DNA from: Kiritimatiellota bacterium
GTDB taxonomy: Bacteria > Verrucomicrobiota > Kiritimatiellia > RFP12 > UBA1067
Assembly: GCA_009777165.1 (NCBI GenBank)
Contig: WRML01000026.1
Coordinates: forward strand, 1-12,581
Length of the DNA stretch: 12,581 nucleotides
Reading direction: 5' to 3'
Of this stretch, positions 7,003-12,581 are shown in pieces. A model generated the notes under the pieces. That model ran no database searches. It saw only the letters and a program-made list of their open reading frames with translations, and was not told the origin of the DNA. Each line of letters begins with the position of its first letter. Position 1 is the stretch's first letter. Both the position numbers and the translations under genes were made by a program.

Positions 7003-7624
7003 ACTTGGTCCGGCGGATCCTCCGAAACCGCCGCCCCCCCAAAGCCCCCTTTTGAAAGGGGGTGGTGACGAAACCGCCGGGGGGTTGTGTAGTCCCTTCC
7101 GTATCCCCTGGCTGTGGGCGCTTGCCGTCATTGCCGCGGATCAGCTCACGAAATGGCTGGCCCTGGCGTGGCTGAAGCCACTCGGGCGCATCCCGGTCAT
7201 CCTCGGCTTCTTCAACCTCGGCTACGTCGAGAACCCCGGTGCCGCGTGGGGGATACTTGCCGGGTGGCAGGTCTTCCTCATCGCCTTCTCCGTCGCCGTG
7301 CTTGCGTTCTTCTTCTGGAAGCGGCGGCAGCTGTTCGGTGGTATCAGGGGGGGGGGGCTGATTTTCGCGACTCTTCTGGGGGGGGTGCTTGGCAACCTGA
7401 TTGACCGCATCCGCCTCGGCTACGTCATTGACTTTCTCGACTTCTATCTGGGGCACTCCCACTTCCCCACCTTCAACATCGCCGATTCCGCCATCTGCTG
7501 CTCCGTCTTCGCCTTCCTCCTGATGCAATGGCTCGGCGAGAGGAAAAAAAACATCAGGTTAAAAAGCACTCATTCGGGAATACTTCAAACCAAGGACAAT
7601 CAAGTGCCTTCTTCACCTGAATGA
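6983..7624 (+). CDS. lspA: lipoprotein signal peptidase (signal peptidase II)
   Basis: This inner-membrane aspartyl protease cleaves the signal peptide of prolipoproteins after lipidation. Predicted 213 residues from ATG 6983. Conserved blocks are IPWLWALAVIAADQLTK (41-57, first membrane helix), NPGAAWGIL (84-92), LGGVLGNLIDR (132-142) with GYVIDF (146-151), and FNIADSAI (164-171). D150 and D168 match the catalytic pair D124 and D143 of the Pseudomonas aeruginosa enzyme. Four membrane helices are evident, with a basic C-terminal tail after residue 186. The first about 34 residues are not typical of LspA: they are proline- and glycine-rich and encoded by a palindromic repeat (7023-7079). Translation may really begin at TTG 7052 or TTG 7085, the latter giving a family-typical length of about 179 residues. 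An 11-base G run interrupts codons 122-125. Confidence 0.92.
   Translation: MPDCSAELGPADPPKPPPPQSPLLKGGGDETAGGLCSPFRIPWLWALAVIAADQLTKWLALAWLKPLGRIPVILGFFNLGYVENPGAAWGILAGWQVFLIAFSVAVLAFFFWKRRQLFGGIRGGGLIFATLLGGVLGNLIDRIRLGYVIDFLDFYLGHSHFPTFNIADSAICCSVFAFLLMQWLGERKKNIRLKSTHSGILQTKDNQVPSSPE
7023..7079 (+). repeat. palindrome flanked by 11-base direct repeats at the lspA 5' end
   Basis: CGAAACCGCCG is repeated exactly at 7023-7033 and 7069-7079, 46 bases apart. Between them is a perfect 8-base inverted repeat, CCCCCTTT (7045-7052) and AAAGGGGG (7055-7062), with a 2-base loop. This resembles the small C-rich/G-rich palindromic repeats scattered in many GC-rich genomes. The layout imitates an inserted element with a target-site duplication. 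Because 46 is not a multiple of three, the insertion would have shifted any upstream reading frame relative to LspA. Confidence 0.7.
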
Positions 7625-7670
7625 CGTTGGTACGAGAGCCTGTTCATAACGATCGTGTCCGCTTCCCGCC

Positions 7671-7924
7671 AAAGGCTGAACGCTCGAAAAAGTTCCAACG
7701 GCAAGGATTTTTTTGCGTCCCGATGCGGTCCTCTGGAGTGCGGCGGCTCGCCGCCGCTTTCATGCGTGGGGCTCGCCCCGCGCACCGGCGACCGGGCGGA
7801 CACACGGGTCCGCCCCTACAACCGTCCCCGCGCGGGGGCGAGCCCCCGCAACAAAAAGCGGCGGCGAGCCGCCGCACTCCAGAGGTTGCGCCTTTTCGGT
7901 ACATGCGCAAGGCTTTCAGCCTTT
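7671..7924. repeat. composite nested inverted-repeat element (REPIN-like)
   Basis: The outer ends are AAAGGCTGAA (7671-7680) and TTCAGCCTTT (7915-7924), a perfect 10-base inverted repeat. Inside, 7731-7760 and 7855-7884 are a perfect 30-base inverted repeat, each arm itself containing GCGGCGGC/GCCGCCGC. Next inwards are related GGGGCTCGCCCC (7768-7779) and GGGGGCGAGCCCCC (7834-7847) palindromes. The centre is GGGCGGAC (7794-7801) with GTCCGCCC (7808-7815). The whole could fold into a long RNA or cruciform structure. A shortened relative is at 1561-1636. It carries no ORF that looks real and fills most of the 407-base gap between lspA and the DJ-1 gene. Its two-fold symmetric build is like REPIN/BIME elements mobilised in trans by a RAYT transposase; no such transposase is present in the window. 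Confidence 0.85.
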
Positions 7925-7999
7925 TGTATTAACACGCCCGAGGGTTTTTCGCGCTTCGCGTAATTTTTCATCCTTCTGCTTTCTTCTCGTCCGCGCATG

Positions 8000-8018
8000 T
8001 GCTATGATGATTTCATCA
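8000..8018 (+). promoter_or_regulatory. extended -10 promoter and overlapping inverted repeat
   Basis: TGCTATGAT at 8000-8008 is a good extended -10 element, and transcription would start near 8014, about 18 bases before the GTG of the DJ-1 gene. It overlaps a perfect inverted repeat, TGATGA (8005-8010) and TCATCA (8013-8018), which could be an operator or a small 5' hairpin just before the AAAGGAG ribosome site at 8019-8025. The same TGCTAT core is seen at 6402-6407 before the dksA-like gene. Confidence 0.4.
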
Positions 8019-8031
8019 AAAGGAGAATAGG

Positions 8032-8580
8032 GTGAATTTTTTAGTACCTTTTGCCGAGGGCGTTGAACCGCTGGAGGCAGTGACGATTGTGGATGTTCTG
8101 CGGCGGGCGGATATGGAGGTCACGACGGTGTCGCTGACGGACAGTGTCTCCGTGTGCGCCGCGTACAGGATGACGCTGACCGCCGACGCGCTGTGGTCCG
8201 CGATGGATCTCGATACGTTCGGCGCGATCGTCCTGCCAGGGGGGGGGAAGGGCACGGAGAACCTCTTGGCGGATAACCGCGTCCTTCGGGCCGTCCAACG
8301 GTTTGCGGAGACGGGCCGCATCGTCGCCGCGCTCTGCGCCGCGCCGACGGTGCTGGCTGCGGCGGGTATCCTCGAAGGGCGCCGCGCGACCTGCTTCCCG
8401 ACGTGCGCGCACCTGCTGGGCGAGTCTTACGATGACGTTCCGGTCGTTGCGGACAGCACCATCATCACGAGCCAGGGGCCTGGCACCGCGATGCTGTTCG
8501 CGCTCGCGTTGGTGCAACAGATCAAGGGGGACGAGGCCGCGCAGAAAGTCGCCGCCCGTCTCCTGACCACCTTTGAATGA
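8032..8580 (+). CDS. DJ-1/PfpI (YajL/ThiJ) family protein
   Basis: Predicted 182 residues from GTG 8032, fixed by AAAGGAG seven bases upstream. The protein is a single DJ-1 domain of normal length. E15 in EGVEPLEAV aligns with E18 of human DJ-1, and C102 in AALCAAPTVL is the nucleophile-elbow cysteine aligned with C106. LPGGGKGTENL (68-78) and TSQGPGTAMLFALAL (146-160) are further family hallmarks. Members act as glyoxalase III/deglycase-type or redox-sensing proteins that handle methylglyoxal and oxidative damage in the cytoplasm; which activity applies cannot be told from sequence. It ends 10 bases before the ATG of the E1 alpha gene, so it is probably the first gene of that operon, and protection against reactive carbonyls from pyruvate metabolism is a reasonable but unproven link. 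A 9-base G run (8239-8247) encodes the GGG motif. Confidence 0.88.
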   Translation: MNFLVPFAEGVEPLEAVTIVDVLRRADMEVTTVSLTDSVSVCAAYRMTLTADALWSAMDLDTFGAIVLPGGGKGTENLLADNRVLRAVQRFAETGRIVAALCAAPTVLAAAGILEGRRATCFPTCAHLLGESYDDVPVVADSTIITSQGPGTAMLFALALVQQIKGDEAAQKVAARLLTTFE

Positions 8581-8590
8581 CCGCTCTGCT

Positions 8591-9532
8591 ATGACGTTAC
8601 TTGACGCCTACACGCTGATGTTGGAAATCCGCTTCTTCGAGGAGGCGATTGAGCGCCTGTTCCTGGAGGGGCGCATCATGGGGACCGCGCACACGTGCAT
8701 CGGCCAGGAGGCGGTCGCCGTCGGCGTGGCGGCGGCACTTCGGCCGCAGGACGCGATGACGACGACGCACCGGGGGCATGGCCACTTTCTCGCGCGCGGG
8801 GCGGATCCGGGCCGGGCGTTGGCGGAACTCTTCGGTCGCGAGACGGGCTACTCACGCGGCAGGGGGGGGAGCCAGATGATGATGGATCCCGCCATTGGAT
8901 TCTACGGCGCGAACGGCATCACGGGGGGGAGTATCCCGTTCGCGGCGGGCCTCGCGCTCGACGCACAGATGCGCGGCTCGGGCCGTGTCACCGCGTGCCT
9001 GTTCGGCGACGGGGCCTCCAACCAGGGCGTGTTCCACGAGACGCTCAACATGGCCTCCCTCTGGAAACTTCCCGTCCTGTTCATTGTGGAGAACAACGGC
9101 TACGCCATGTCCACGCCGACCTCCGGCGGGCTGGCGAACCCCTGCATCGCCGAACGCGCCAAAGCCTACGCGATGCCTAGCTCGACGGTTGACGGCAACG
9201 ATTTCTTTGCGGTCCTCGAGGCGGTCACCCGCCGTGCCGTACGCGCACGGAGAGGGCAGGGTCCCGCGCTGATCGAGTGCCACACCTACCGTATGTCGGG
9301 GCATTCCCGTGGGGACCCCCGTGTTTACCGCACGCGCGAAGAGGAGGCTGCCGCACAACAGAACGACCCCATCCTGCGCCTCGAAAAAGAGCTTCTCGGC
9401 AGGGGGGCACTGACGGATGAATCCATCGTGACACGCCGGGAGGGGGCCCTCGGGAAAATCAACGAGGCCATCCGTTTCTGCGAAATCTCCCCTCTACCCG
9501 ACCCCGCCGCTTACGTCTCCGACATCACGTGA
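8591..9532 (+). CDS. pdhA: pyruvate/2-oxoacid dehydrogenase E1 component, alpha subunit
   Basis: Predicted 313 residues from ATG 8591. A TTG at 8573 would add 6 residues and overlap the preceding gene. The protein is the thiamine-diphosphate-binding half of the E1 heterotetramer that decarboxylates a 2-oxoacid. TTHRGHGH (58-65), GRGGSQMM (90-97), and the ThDP motif GDGASNQG (139-146) through ENNGYAMST (167-175) are all present, as is the mobile loop YRMSGHSRGDP (233-243). The length is typical of the short bacterial/acetoin-type alpha subunits. No E2 or E3 gene lies in the window, so pyruvate, acetoin and branched-chain 2-oxoacids all remain possible substrates; pyruvate is assumed. G runs of 8 and 7 bases (8862-8869 and 8923-8929) encode the GG pairs. 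The beta subunit follows after 159 bases, an unusually wide gap for this pair. Confidence 0.9.
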   Translation: MTLLDAYTLMLEIRFFEEAIERLFLEGRIMGTAHTCIGQEAVAVGVAAALRPQDAMTTTHRGHGHFLARGADPGRALAELFGRETGYSRGRGGSQMMMDPAIGFYGANGITGGSIPFAAGLALDAQMRGSGRVTACLFGDGASNQGVFHETLNMASLWKLPVLFIVENNGYAMSTPTSGGLANPCIAERAKAYAMPSSTVDGNDFFAVLEAVTRRAVRARRGQGPALIECHTYRMSGHSRGDPRVYRTREEEAAAQQNDPILRLEKELLGRGALTDESIVTRREGALGKINEAIRFCEISPLPDPAAYVSDIT

Positions 9533-9536
9533 ACGT

Positions 9537-9656
9537 ACACAAAGGCACAACGGACACAAAGACAATGCTACGGATTTTATCGCACACAAAGGCACAACGG
9601 ACGCAAAGGTTTTTATTCAAAAAATCCTGTCTCAAAACCGAGGCATTGCCTTTGTG
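9537..9656 (+). repeat. duplicated 25-base repeat between E1 alpha and E1 beta
   Basis: Bases 9537-9561 and 9584-9608 match at 24 of 25 positions (ACACAAAGGCACAACGGAC, then A or G, then CAAAG). A partial inverted copy, TGCCTTTGTG, lies at 9647-9656 and could pair with CACAAAGGCA from either repeat, forming a stem in the transcript between the two subunit genes. I see no ORF in this gap. It may be a dispersed intergenic repeat that influences the relative expression of the subunits. Confidence 0.8.
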
Positions 9657-9691
9657 ACCTCCCTACCTTCCTGTGAGAAAAAAAGAAAGTC

Positions 9692-10705
9692 ATGATGAAT
9701 GCAATTACGTTCACACAAGCGATCCGCGAGACGCTCGCCGCTGAAATGCGGCGGGACCCGTCCGTCTTTCTGATGGGCGAGGACATCGGGGTCTACGGAG
9801 GAGCCTTCGGCGTCACGCGCGGGCTGATTGATGCGTTCGGCCCCTCCCGCGTCCGCAACACACCCATCTCTGAACAGGCGATCACGGGCATCGCGATTGG
9901 CGCAGCGGTCGCGGGGCAGCGCCCCGTCATCGAAATCATGTTCATGGATTTCATCACGCTGGCGGTTGACCAGCTCGTCAACATGGCGGCGAAACTCCGC
10001 CCGATTTACGGGCTCGACTGCCCCCTCGTGCTGCGTACCCCGCCCGGGGGGGGGCGCGGCTACGGCGCGACGCACTCGCAGTCGCTGGAACGCCTGTTCA
10101 CGGGGGTCCCCGGGCTGAAGATCGCCGCGCCATCCAACGCGCGCGACGCGTCCGGCCTGCTGCAGACCGCCATCCGCGACAACGGGCCCGTGCTGTTCCT
10201 GGAGCATAAGCTGCTCTATCCCCTGCGCTTCGCGAACGAGGCGTTAGGAGTTACTTCTGACTTCAGACTTCAGACTTCTAACGTATCACTCTCCCCTCCC
10301 ATCCCGTTTGGCACCGCCAACTGTACGCGCCCGGGGAACGACGTGACCATCATCGCGTGGTCGTACATGGCGTACCTCGCGAACCAGGCCGCCGCGCAAC
10401 TTGAGCAGAATGGCGTGGACGCGGAGGTGATTGACCTGCTCACGCTCGCGCCGCTGGACATCGGCCTGATCGTGGATTCCGTGAAGAACACCGGGCGTGT
10501 ACTGATTGTCGAGGAGGGCCCCAAGACGGGCGGCTTCGCGGCGGAGATTGCCGCGCAGATTATGGAACAGGCGCACGACTACCTTGAAAAACCCGTCCGT
10601 CGCTTGGCCTCCCCTGACTGCCCCTTCCCCTCCGCCAAACACCTTGAAGCCGCCTGTATCCCCACCGTCGCCGACATCGTGAGGGAAGCGACGAACCTGC
10701 TCTAA
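9692..10705 (+). CDS. pdhB: pyruvate/2-oxoacid dehydrogenase E1 component, beta subunit
   Basis: Predicted 337 residues from ATG 9692, with a weak GAAAG upstream. It pairs with the E1 alpha gene to form the alpha2-beta2 decarboxylase. The Transket_pyr domain (about 5-180) has GEDIGVYGGAFGVTRGL (29-45), TPISEQAITGIAIGAA (57-72) with E61 as the ThDP-activating glutamate, and RTPPGGGRGYGATHSQSLE (115-133) with the active-site H128. The transketolase C-terminal domain begins about 205 (GNDVTII, VIDLLTLAPLD, EEGPKTGGFAAEI). Between the domains, LGVTSDFRLQTSN (185-197) has no counterpart in the B. subtilis PdhB or AcoB sequences I can recall, and corresponds to an in-frame repeat element (10242-10283). 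Its codons (TTA, ACT, TCT, AGA, CTT) are unlike the GC-rich surroundings. The gene ends 7 bases before the end of the convergent ThuA gene. Confidence 0.9.
   Translation: MMNAITFTQAIRETLAAEMRRDPSVFLMGEDIGVYGGAFGVTRGLIDAFGPSRVRNTPISEQAITGIAIGAAVAGQRPVIEIMFMDFITLAVDQLVNMAAKLRPIYGLDCPLVLRTPPGGGRGYGATHSQSLERLFTGVPGLKIAAPSNARDASGLLQTAIRDNGPVLFLEHKLLYPLRFANEALGVTSDFRLQTSNVSLSPPIPFGTANCTRPGNDVTIIAWSYMAYLANQAAAQLEQNGVDAEVIDLLTLAPLDIGLIVDSVKNTGRVLIVEEGPKTGGFAAEIAAQIMEQAHDYLEKPVRRLASPDCPFPSAKHLEAACIPTVADIVREATNLL
10242..10283 (+). repeat. in-frame palindromic heptamer-repeat element inside E1 beta
   Basis: The ends are CGTTAGGAG (10242-10250) and CTTCTAACG (10275-10283), inverted repeats with one mismatch over 9 bases. 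The interior is a tandem heptamer: ACTTCTG, ACTTCAG, ACTTCAG, ACTTCTA at 10253-10280. The unit is 42 bases, exactly 14 codons, so the reading frame is kept. It falls at the junction of the two E1 beta domains, where an added loop is likely to be tolerated. Confidence 0.8.
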
Positions 10706-10712
10706 CGTTCTG

Positions 10713-12581
10713 TCAATCGGGGACCGTTCCTGTCGCCGCCCATGCGGTACCGCGCAGGATGAGTTGCTTGCAGCCCTCGCTGTCCTGCATCATCTTCGCG
10801 TCGTGCCCGAGCAGGAGCGTGAAGCAACGCCCCTTATCGGTCTGGGTCACAAACACGAACGGCTCGACCTCGCCGGAGCCTTTGTTCTCTTTGCTGACCA
10901 CGCCCGACATCAGAACATGACGATTGGGGTTGGGGTTGCTGATCTTCTGCCATGGCTCGTCAAAGGTCTCGAAGTCTGTCATCCCTTTCGTGACGGGATG
11001 CTCCTTGTCAACGACGTTGAGCGTGAATTTCTGGTTGTGCGGATGGAACGTCTCGGGCCCCCATGCGCCGGCGGTCAGCTTGTGGTAGTCGTCCCAGTCG
11101 TAGAACATGCTGCTTCCCGAATGCAGGACGAAAAATCCGCCGCCGCCCTTGAACCATTTGAGGAACGCCGCCTTCATCTCGTCGTCCCATTCATACTTTT
11201 TGCGCTCCTCCTCTTTCTTATCCCACGTGTTCCAGTTGGAGATTAGCACGTCAAAATTCGCAAGGTCGGCGGGCATCATTTTCCACGGCGTTTCCGTCGT
11301 TGTCACCTCGAAACGCGGGTCTTCAACAAGAATGAGTGCCAGTGCCGTTGTCGTCCCTTTCCAGTCGTGGTTGTTCGCGCCTGACAGAATCAGGACGCGG
11401 ATTTTGTCCGCCGCATTTGCCGCCGCAGGGGGCGGCGCGGCGACCTCCTCCAGCAACTCAATCCCGTTGACCAGCGCTTGGTCGCGCACGGTCTTGAATT
11501 CGACGGTGATTTTCCCTTGCGCGTCGGACGTGACGCCCTTGGTTTCCGTGACCGCCTTAAACGCGCCGCCCGCTTTCTCAACGATGTCGAAATTCTCCAC
11601 AATCTTCGTGCCGTTGGCGATCACGTCGCATACGCGCCGCCCCGCATCCTGATGGTAAAGCTCGGCGAAATGCAGACGCAGCAGGTAGGGCGCGTCCGGC
11701 TTCAGACCGTCAAACGCGCAACTCATGTTCTCGTAACGGCTGCTCTGGTAAACCGCCTCTGGCGCGGCATCAGCCGCGCCAGACAGGTCAATCGGGTTGT
11801 TCACCGCATAAACTTTTCCGCCCGTCATCCGCGCATCCGCCTTGAACGCGCCGACCTCCTTGCCGCCGATGTTGATCGCCGTGACCACCACCTCGGTGTC
11901 CTGAATGTCGAACAACTTGGCAAGTTCCTCACGGTACGCCGCCGCCGCCGCACCGGGCAGAACCTTGACGGCCGCCAGAATTAATTTCTGCTCCTCCTTG
12001 CGCTCGGCGGCTTGCGCCAGTTTTTGCAGGAACGCGAGTTTCAACTCTGCGGACACGACATTCGGCTTGTCCATCACCGTCAGCGCGTTACGGAACGCCA
12101 GCACCTTCACGCCCGCGTCGGCATCGGCGACTGCCAGCTCCAGCAACGGCGCAAGCGCAAGCGACGAACTCCACTTCATAAGCGTGCGCACGATTGCCTT
12201 GCGTAACTCCGTATCGCCTGTTTTCATCTGCGCGATCAGCACGGCACACGCCTCTTCCGACTGAAGCCCCGCGAGCAATCTCAGCACATCCGCACAGGCA
12301 TCGGGCTTCGCCTTCGCAACACACTCGCCGATCTCGCGCACGACACGCCCGGGGTCGGGCAACTGCTGGACGACCGAGCCGAACGCCGTCATCAGCGGAC
12401 CGCGTTGCTCCGCCGTCAGCGATCCGGCAGCGAACGCCAGCGCGGACGCGAACTGTGGCTGTTGCAGACACGTGCGGAACGCCCCCGCCGCCGCCTGTGC
12501 CACGCCCCTGTCCATGTAGAGGCCGGCATCGCAGAGCCGCGCGCTGAGCCCAGGGGCCCCCCTGTTCGCCAGCAACTCGAT
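10713..12581 (-). CDS. HEAT-repeat / malectin / ThuA-like fusion protein, partial
   Basis: The frame is still open at the right edge of the window, so the N-terminus is missing and at least 620 residues are encoded. From the edge inward: alpha-helical HEAT-like repeats (about 12575-11930); a malectin-type carbohydrate-binding domain (about 11890-11445; INIGG near its start, YENMSCAFDGL, YLLRLHFAELY and FDIVEKAGG); an alanine/proline linker; then a ThuA-like trehalose-utilisation domain (about 11405-10730; RVLILSGANNHDWKGTT, GGGGFFVLHSG, HPVTKGM, VFVTQTDKGRCFTLLLGHD). Such multidomain ThuA proteins are frequent in PVC bacteria and often secreted, sometimes with haem or dehydrogenase domains; any signal peptide would be outside the window. 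The reaction catalysed by ThuA domains is not established, though a role in carbohydrate turnover is likely. It converges on the E1 beta gene with a 7-base gap and no visible terminator. Confidence 0.85.
   Translation of the reverse strand: MELLANRGAPGLSARLCDAGLYMDRGVAQAAAGAFRTCLQQPQFASALAFAAGSLTAEQRGPLMTAFGSVVQQLPDPGRVVREIGECVAKAKPDACADVLRLLAGLQSEEACAVLIAQMKTGDTELRKAIVRTLMKWSSSLALAPLLELAVADADAGVKVLAFRNALTVMDKPNVVSAELKLAFLQKLAQAAERKEEQKLILAAVKVLPGAAAAAYREELAKLFDIQDTEVVVTAINIGGKEVGAFKADARMTGGKVYAVNNPIDLSGAADAAPEAVYQSSRYENMSCAFDGLKPDAPYLLRLHFAELYHQDAGRRVCDVIANGTKIVENFDIVEKAGGAFKAVTETKGVTSDAQGKITVEFKTVRDQALVNGIELLEEVAAPPPAAANAADKIRVLILSGANNHDWKGTTTALALILVEDPRFEVTTTETPWKMMPADLANFDVLISNWNTWDKKEEERKKYEWDDEMKAAFLKWFKGGGGFFVLHSGSSMFYDWDDYHKLTAGAWGPETFHPHNQKFTLNVVDKEHPVTKGMTDFETFDEPWQKISNPNPNRHVLMSGVVSKENKGSGEVEPFVFVTQTDKGRCFTLLLGHDAKMMQDSEGCKQLILRGTAWAATGTVPD

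Noticed and set aside
9537..9608. Two 25-base repeats as a minimal CRISPR array
   Set aside because: There are only two copies with a 22-base gap, no palindromic repeat character and no cas genes; a dispersed repeat is simpler.
10253..10280. Tandem repeats read as a CRISPR-like array
   Set aside because: The heptamers are directly adjacent with no spacers and lie inside a coding gene; no cas genes are present.

Overview
The window looks like the chromosome of a GC-rich bacterium of the Planctomycetes-Verrucomicrobia-Chlamydiae (PVC) group, probably Verrucomicrobiota, Kiritimatiellota or Lentisphaerota. The reasons are a very long GreA-type protein of the kind known from Chlamydia, a dksA/traR-type gene overlapping lspA, a HEAT-malectin-ThuA fusion, a beta-mannosidase-like GH2 protein, and many small palindromic intergenic repeats. 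This placement is an inference from gene content; no rRNA or other phylogenetic marker is present.

Layout. Bases 1-1330 are visibly more AT-rich than the rest. They carry two unrecognised or weakly recognised plus-strand genes: a 146-residue hypothetical and a membrane-anchored MORN/YwqK-like protein. Bases 1300-1659 hold no intact gene, but contain an isolated promoter-like sequence, short direct repeats, a possible decayed RHS-type coding fragment and one copy of a GC-rich palindromic repeat. A minus-strand GH2 protein (1660-3885) follows; it has the beta-mannosidase fold signature but appears to lack both catalytic glutamates. An AT-rich divergent intergenic region (3886-4202) separates it from the long GreA-like gene (4203-6344). 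Then come a DksA/TraR-type zinc-finger gene and lspA, which overlap.

Between lspA and the next gene lies a composite nested inverted-repeat element (7671-7924). Downstream is a likely operon: a DJ-1/PfpI-family protein, then the E1 alpha and E1 beta subunits of a pyruvate (or acetoin/branched-chain) dehydrogenase. The two E1 genes are separated by 159 bases carrying a duplicated 25-base repeat. Facing this operon is the minus-strand HEAT-malectin-ThuA gene, which runs off the right end.

Functionally there are three themes: RNA polymerase control (GreA, DksA-like), envelope lipoprotein maturation (LspA), and central carbon metabolism (PDH E1 plus a possible glyoxal-detoxifying DJ-1 protein). 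The most unusual aspect is how repeat elements touch genes. A 42-base palindromic heptamer element sits in frame inside E1 beta, a palindrome flanked by 11-base direct repeats forms the 5' end of lspA, a 254-base nested palindrome fills one intergenic gap, and G runs of 7-11 bases lie inside conserved glycine motifs of four genes.
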